A stretch of 64,000 nucleotides of DNA, taken from assembly GCA_022818135.1 (NCBI GenBank), contig JAFMSR010000031.1, forward strand, positions 558,001-622,000. Direction: 5' to 3'. How positions within the stretch are numbered: the first letter of the stretch is position 1; each line of letters begins with the position of its first letter. The stretch is from Saxidomus purpurata (lineage: Eukaryota > Mollusca > Bivalvia > Venerida > Veneridae). The translations under genes were made by a program, and so were the position numbers. Positions 58,982 through 64,000 of the stretch are shown piece by piece. A model generated the notes under the pieces. The model saw nothing but the letters and a program-made list of their open reading frames with translations. It was not told the origin of the DNA and did not search any database.

Positions 58982-59351
58982 GCTGCGGTGGTCGAGTGGT
59001 TAACGCTCTGGACTACTAATCCGGAGGTCCCCGGTCCGAATCCCGCCCGGGGCATTGAAAATTACAGAAACACTTTTCAGTGTTTCCCACCCATCTAGAG
59101 ATGAACTTGTTAGAAATCAAGAGGTAGTCTCACATGAAACGGTGCTATACACCGGTCACGTAAAAGAAACAAGGGGTCTATTCGTAAAAGAGCTAGGGTG
59201 TGGTACCCGGATTCCCTTGTATATTCATATGTCTTTCTTCAACCAGCGCCTGTCAGGAGTATTGGCAAGTTTACCCAGGGAAAGTGCCAGGGTCGGTCGG
59301 GAATTGCAAACAATCAAAGCAAAAAGTAGCAAAGTAATTAGACTAGTGTGA
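58982..59351 (+). mobile_element. tRNA-Ser-like SINE
   Basis: The head (58982-59054) folds as a tRNA. The acceptor strands GCTGCGG and CCGGGGC pair at six of seven positions counting one G-U. The A box is TGGTCGAGTGGTTAACGC, the anticodon stem-loop is CTGGA-CTACTAA-TCCGG and the B box GGTCCGAATCC. The T stem has mismatches and there is no long variable arm, so it is not a functional tRNA-Ser gene. A body of about 300 bp follows. Confidence 0.55.
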
Positions 59352-60718
59352 TTAAAAAATCTGACTTTAGCTAATGAAATGATTAAAACTTTTAATATTC
59401 AAAGCATATAATTCTTATTTCATATTACGATAACTAAATAAATACTATAAGCTTACGTCACATCTGCAGTTTATTAACCCACAGGCCTCTTATTCAGCGC
59501 CTTATAAAGAATTTCTGGGTTTTTAGTTACTAGTAGTATAAATGCGCGTTTAGTTGCACTACATGTCGAAATGTCGACAATTATTATTCATAGATTCGAA
59601 CCCGCATGCTGCCTGACTTGAATTCTTCACGCAACCTTTATCGTCGGTTATAAGGAAATTATAAAAGAATTGTATTGCACCTACAATATCCGTCATCTCG
59701 CACTTACGGAAAGTTATTTATTCGGAGTAATCGCTGGAAGATATATTCATGTAAAAAGGTCATGGTCAGGTTAATTTGTCCGCATTATACGTGTACCACT
59801 AATGAAAAGTCGTTGAATCTTCCAGTTATTAGTGATTCGGTTGATTACTGTTTTAGTGAGGAGAACAATGAATAAAAAAATTTGGCGAAAACAAATTATA
59901 TGTAGTTTTAAAACAAAAGACTCGCACGTGAGACTAAGGGCGGCGAATTTGACCTCAATCTCCACACACAAAAGTTACTAGCTGTCTTTTTAGCCTAAAC
60001 TTTAAATTGAGATTTCGTATGCTGGTGCTTTACATCGGAGAAAAAGATATACGTATTGTTATGAAAGGATGCGCAATATTTTCGAATACCCAAAGATACA
60101 TACTTAGTTTCAAAAGTTAATAAAAACACAACGGAATGTAGACCTGTATATACTTCAAACTGTATTCAGATGATGCTTGGAGTGGAATGGGAATACAGAC
60201 CCCGTTCAGGCGATACTTTCAGTGAGGAGGTGAAAAAAATTACTTTTACTGTGATAAATTAGAATTAAATATCATTTAACACTAACAGATGCTCATCACA
60301 ATCATATATTCACGAACTTAACATGCAAGTGTGCGAGAGTTCAGTTTTGTTCATTAATGTATTTTGTATATCGATGTTTATATGTTTTCCACGAGTTCCT
60401 TCTTTTGCATTGAATGAAATGAGAAAAATAAAAACACCACGGAACAATTTGTTAAGCTAATGTAGTTTTTCTTTACAAAATAAACTCTTGTTCTTTATGT
60501 GTCTATATATATCCGATCTTGCATTGGTTGTTCGCACCCATCCCAGCCACGGAAATACTGAAATTTTGTATTAATGTTTCTACATTTAGAAGTATTCGTT
60601 ATATATACCAAGTCGCCACTGGAGCATCTGAATTAATTAGTAAATCAACTTATCCCTGTGTAAAAAAAGAAAACGTACAAAGTAACTTCCAGTACATCAC
60701 AACGTCAAAACTACGTTT
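59352..60718. other. Foldback interior without gene
   Basis: No transposase-like motif, RNA gene or repeat is recognised. Confidence 0.4.
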
Positions 60719-61252
60719 GGGGTAGGGGTGAAATTTCGTGGAATTCTAAAAATAGTAAGCCGGTGACCCATCCTTTTTGTCATATCAAATGATCGTAAAC
60801 TAATTTTTATACAGCATATCAAACATATGCGTTTTTTCATCGAGCTGATTTTTAATAACTCCAATTGTAAGGCAAAATTTTAAGCCAAACCCTGATAGAA
60901 TTTTACCGTTTTGACGTCACATAATCGCGACTAGCGTCTCAAGCGTCGAAACTTTTTCATCAAATTTTATACCATTTTAAAGAACGTCTTAAATACAAGG
61001 CGCATGTTATTTTATATTGTCTAAAGATTTGAAAATAAAAGCGCGGTGAAGGAAAACTCGGGGAATAATACGAAATAGCGTGCTGTGCAAAAAGTGACGT
61101 CAGTGGCAATGTTTGAAGCACAACAGCATAGAAACTGTAAAAGATATCAAAACATTGAAATCGGATTTCCATCACAAATATCTTCAAGTATGCACAGTGT
61201 AAATTTCATGAGGAAATTCGAACAAAATATTTGAGGCGCATTCCACCTTAAG

Positions 61253-62288
61253 CACTAGAAAATGCATACGTGAGTGGGTTATTGTCCGTACGAACAAGTG
61301 TGGAATTACCGTACAGATAGTCTTGGAATTTGTTACACACGGCCCACTTTAATTTCAGGAATTTCAGTTTATGGGCGGGATAATGACGTTCACTGCTACG
61401 CAGCCCCTACTGGCATACGCTATGACATGTTCCTGATATAAGACGGCATCAAGCCCATTCGAGCTTGCGTCGACATTCAGGACAATAGGCTGGGAATAAT
61501 CAGCGAAGGAAAGAACTTCAAGTTTTCAAATGCCTCTTGCTCTCTCGGGCCCCAGTTCCAAGACACAGCCTTCTTAATTGATTTCATGTCCTTCTTGTTG
61601 GTTTGATGGCTTACCAGCAAGTCATTCAAAGGCTTAGCCATTTGCGCAAACCCCTTAATAAATCGACAGCAATAGCCTGCATGACCAAGGATTTACGATC
61701 ACCATCTGCACTCATGGAAATTAGCCAATCCTTCACAGCCTGCATCTTGTCCGGATCCGTCTCAACACCTTTGTCACTAATAGTTTGGCCTAAATACTGG
61801 ACTCTGGTTTGCAGAAATTCACACTTAAACCCCCTTTAGTTTCAAATTACTCTGTTCTAGACGCTTAAAAACAGCTTCCAGACGCCGGAAATGAGAATCT
61901 CATGAGAAAATAAGAACATCTTCCAGGTATATCAAACAAGGTGAAGTTTTCGCATACAACGCTCCATCAGGCATTGAAATGTAGCAGGAGCATTGGTAAG
62001 CCCAACGGCCATCCTGTAACATTCTTGGAACCCAAGCGGGCCACAACAAAATGCAGTATTGGGCTTATCTGACTCCTTCATAGTCACCTGTCATTAACCT
62101 GACCGAAGATCCAACATACTAAAATACTTGGAACCTGTCAAACAATCCATGGTCTCATCAATACGATGAAGAGCATAGGCGTCCTTGATGGTACGGTTAT
62201 TTAAACGACGAAAGTCGATACAAAAACGGAGTGAATTATCTTTCTTTCGAACTAGAACGATGGTAGAAGAAAATAGACTATGAGACTC
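61253..62288 (-). pseudogene. Element C RT and N-terminal RNase H, heavily decayed
   Basis: Minus-strand reading gives the same order of motifs as element B, in broken frames. RNase H lies near 61500-61260 and includes a tract matching LNVDASS...LGAVLY and HKLEF...KWAV. The RT palm and thumb lie near 61960-61700, and SLRFCIDFRRLNNRTIKDAY near 62240-62170. Multiple indels leave no long frame. It is contiguous with 57111 once the foldback element and one TTAA are removed. Confidence 0.75.
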
Positions 62289-62876
62289 TCATAAAGCTCC
62301 AGATTCAATCATCTGTTTATAGTGCTCACGAAACTCTTCATACATTCCAGGAGGAATTCTGCGGTGTGGCTGCTTAAAAAGGGTTGGATCAGACAAATTT
62401 ATCCCATGTTCCACTAAGTTGGTGCGATCTAATTCCGTCGACCCAGAAGAAAATATGTGTTTCCACTGACTAATAAACTCTTTAACTCTACTCTGCTGAT
62501 CAAATGTCAGATGTTCTGAAGAAACAGTGATACCAAGGTCTTCCAAAGACTTATTAAGGTTATGGGACTTGTCGAAGGCTCCTTCCAAAGGATCAATAGT
62601 ACGAACGACATCAACATTATAGAGCTGACAGAAAGTCTGACGTTGAGAAACAGTCATGTGTCTGGCAGAAATATTAAACACTCTAACAGGGATACGTGAA
62701 AAAGAACTCCTTGAATCAACTTTCACAACCCTAGGACTAATTTTCAAAACTGAATTCCCGTCACCCTCTGGTACACCAATGATCATAGAACCAACACCTC
62801 GGACTTTTCCTATGAAAGTACGTGATTCAAAAAGCTGCAAAGTAACAGTTCTTTTATTCAAAGATGTTACAGGCAC
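62289..62876 (-). pseudogene. Element C protease-RT linker and RT start
   Basis: A 195-codon frame. VVRTIDPLEGAFDKSHNLNK and LEDLGITVSSEHLTFDQQSR match the element B linker, and LFKQPHRRIPPGMYEEFREH is the RT start. It ends at a stop after MIESGAL. Confidence 0.82.
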
Positions 62877-63023
62877 GGTATGACCTCCGGGTAAGGACGC
62901 AAAGGCGTGCTGAAATGCATAAGGTACTCTAGAACAAGGATTGTCTAAAGACTTGAAATAATTGATAAGATTAGTACCAATTATTATAGGGACTGTACTA
63001 GAGTACTTGGTATTAGGTACTAC

Positions 63024-63245
63024 TTAAATAGGAACTGAGACGGGTTGGGATGTATCAAAAGATGGTAAAGAAATATCAAGCACTGCATATCCCAAATATG
63101 GAAGACATGAATCATTAGCATATCTTATGTCTAAGCTATAGTCTGACAGGCTTTTCATATCCGGTCTATGATTTAGCGAAAGAAAAGCACTGTCAGACAA
63201 TATGGTAACCATTGATCCAGTACCCACCAAACATATGAGTACCAT
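63024..63245 (-). pseudogene. Element C aspartic protease with mutated active site
   Basis: The expected D(S/T)G triad reads LVGTGSMVTI, so Gly replaces the catalytic Asp (element B: LIDSGSMIST). It continues as SLNHRPDMKSLSDYSLDI and LPYLGYAVLDISLPSF, then a stop near 63023. A one-base frameshift at about 63230 separates it from the preceding pol codons, which run from the frameshift site. Confidence 0.82.
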
Positions 63246-63257
63246 TTACAACAATTT

Positions 63258-64000
63258 CTGCTTTGTTAGCATGTCCAATAAGGCGTACTTGTCTAGGGCT
63301 ACTTGGAACATCCTGAACTCCTATCTTCCCTGCGATGGAGGTCCATTTGAGTTTAAATCCGGCTTACTATCAGGTTTAGGTAGTTCTTTCTCACCAGCAT
63401 TTGACTTCTCTTCTGTCCTGTCTCTATCGTTCTGACTATCTATTCCCTCTATTCCGTGGTGGTCGACTGCTGCCACCTTTCTTCAGCTGTCTCACATCAA
63501 ATTTCTAAACTAGTCATTCTAGACTGTATCTTAGACATGTGTGTATTCAGTTGTTCTAATTGTTCCAACAGTTTTGTTTGAACAGTAGAAGCAAGTTGTT
63601 TTGCTTCAATCTTTGCCTCAGCACTAGGCTGTTCTGACTTATCAAGAGTGACTGACCTTGGCCATTCAGTTCTAGCTAGTGTAGGTCTAGATAATTCTAT
63701 ATCCTTGACATATTGTTAAGGTCTATGCCTTGAAGGCTAGACCACAGACGATTTTTCAACATCTGGTCTCTTGAAGTTTGATTTTTGTTAACGGGGATCG
63801 GCTCAAAAATCTCTCCAGGCGTAAACTATAATCACTAACTGATTCACCAGGCTTTTGCTTTTCACTGTAGAACAGTTCGTTTAATCTCTCCTCAGAACTG
63901 ACATCACCAAAAATTCCCTCAAAGGTATTCAAAATATCCTCAACTGTGTCAAACTTTCCTAAGGATAAAAGTGCTCCACGAGCAGTACCCTTCAAAAACT
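63258..64000 (-). pseudogene. Element C gag, partial
   Basis: 63995-63756 encodes MKGTARGALLSLGKFDTVED, ILNTFEGIFG and FYSEKQKPGESVSDYSLRLE, the capsid-type segment homologous to element B gag. The rest, to the TAG near 63320, has frameshifts, a coiled-coil-like stretch and a basic, Lys/Pro-rich end (KELPKPDSKPDLNSNGPPSQ). It continues beyond the window edge. No zinc knuckle is seen. Confidence 0.8.
63315..63357 (-). promoter_or_regulatory. Programmed -1 frameshift signal, element C
   Basis: TTTAAAC (63357-63351) is in frame with gag as T TTA AAC, and gag ends at TAG 29 nt further on. The -1 frame gives FKLKWTSIAGKIGVQD, alignable with element B (FKLRSTSIVGQMVGQD). A hairpin with CTCC/GGAG and ATC/GAT pairs starts after a 6-nt spacer. 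Confidence 0.72.

Larger units (their letters stand above)
57116..61248. mobile_element. 4.13-kb foldback element, TTAA target duplication, 530-bp inverted arms
   Basis: TTAA flanks it at 57112-57115 and 61249-61252. The first 19 bases, GGTGGAATGCGCCTCAAAT, are perfectly inverted at the right end. Imperfect inverted similarity then continues for about 530 bp (57116-57645 against 61248-60719), with shared blocks such as CTGACGTCACTTTTT, the GACGTCAAAA region, TCGGCTCGATG/TCAGCTCGATG, GGGTCACCG and ACCCCTACCCC. The 3.07-kb interior has SINE-like insertions and no recognisable transposase. TTAA specificity suggests mobilisation by a piggyBac- or Kolobok-type transposase, but the family is not identified. 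Confidence 0.85.
55348..64000 (-). mobile_element. Ty3/gypsy element C, truncated at both ends of view
   Basis: Minus-strand gag (right) to integrase (left), related to element B throughout but clearly diverged. It has many frameshifts and stops, a mutated protease Asp and a lost integrase Glu. A 4.13-kb foldback element is inserted in RNase H (57116-61248). It continues past the window on the right, so the 5' LTR is not seen. No 3' LTR is found on the left. Confidence 0.88.

Noticed and set aside
58982..59054. A functional tRNA-Ser gene
   Set aside because: T-stem mismatches, no long variable arm, and a SINE-like body directly downstream.

Overview
This window looks like AT-rich, repeat-dominated nuclear DNA from a marine invertebrate, most likely a bivalve mollusc. 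The taxonomic call is inference. It rests on an interspersed repeat carrying TGACCTTGACCTT motifs of a kind I associate with bivalves, tRNA-derived SINEs, Ty3/gypsy retrotransposons with a DSG protease, and a Penelope-like element. There is no prokaryotic gene organisation. Almost all recognisable coding sequence is retroelement-derived and broken. The only candidate host gene is a possible minus-strand spliced gene around 5.2-6.6 kb, of which the first exon is the best supported part.

The largest feature is a near-identical direct duplication: 6560-20193 repeats as 20694-34330 (offset 14133-14135). The copies are separated by exactly 500 N. Copy A runs into the gap and copy B begins at the gap, so this is best read as two contig ends (perhaps two haplotypes) that overlap by about 13.6 kb and were not merged. 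Everything listed in 6.6-20.2 kb therefore appears again in 20.7-34.3 kb and should be counted once.

Layout. 0-6.6 kb: an interspersed repeat split by a SINE, a 381-bp tandem repeat and the candidate host exons. 6.6-14.2 kb (again 20.7-28.3): a 5'-truncated LINE, an interspersed-repeat copy, paired TTAA-ended repeats, a fossil LINE and two palindromic clusters. 14.2-20.2 kb (again 28.35-34.3) and on to 41.6 kb: one complete but dead minus-strand Ty3/gypsy element (element B, LTRs 28353-28958 and 40940-41599, 4-bp TSD). It has a 3.5-kb unclassified repeat element in its integrase and several short insertions that all share one 3' tail. 43-45.6 kb: a decayed Penelope-like element that is the probable source of that tail. 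48.3-50.8 kb: a Ty3/gypsy fragment and a LINE that keeps only ORF1 and endonuclease. 51.2-51.6 kb: a 347-bp GATA array. 54.7-55.0 kb: an L1-like endonuclease fragment. 55.3 kb to the end: a second minus-strand Ty3/gypsy element (C), split by a 4.13-kb foldback element with 530-bp inverted repeats and TTAA target duplications.

How the parts work together: elements B and C share the order gag, protease, reverse transcriptase, RNase H, integrase. Both keep an in-frame TTTAAAC slippery heptamer followed by a hairpin at the gag-pol junction, so Pol was probably made by -1 ribosomal frameshifting. The rest of the window records repeated nesting: SINE into interspersed repeat, Penelope-like tails into LTR elements and LINEs, and foldback or repeat arrays into gypsy pol genes.
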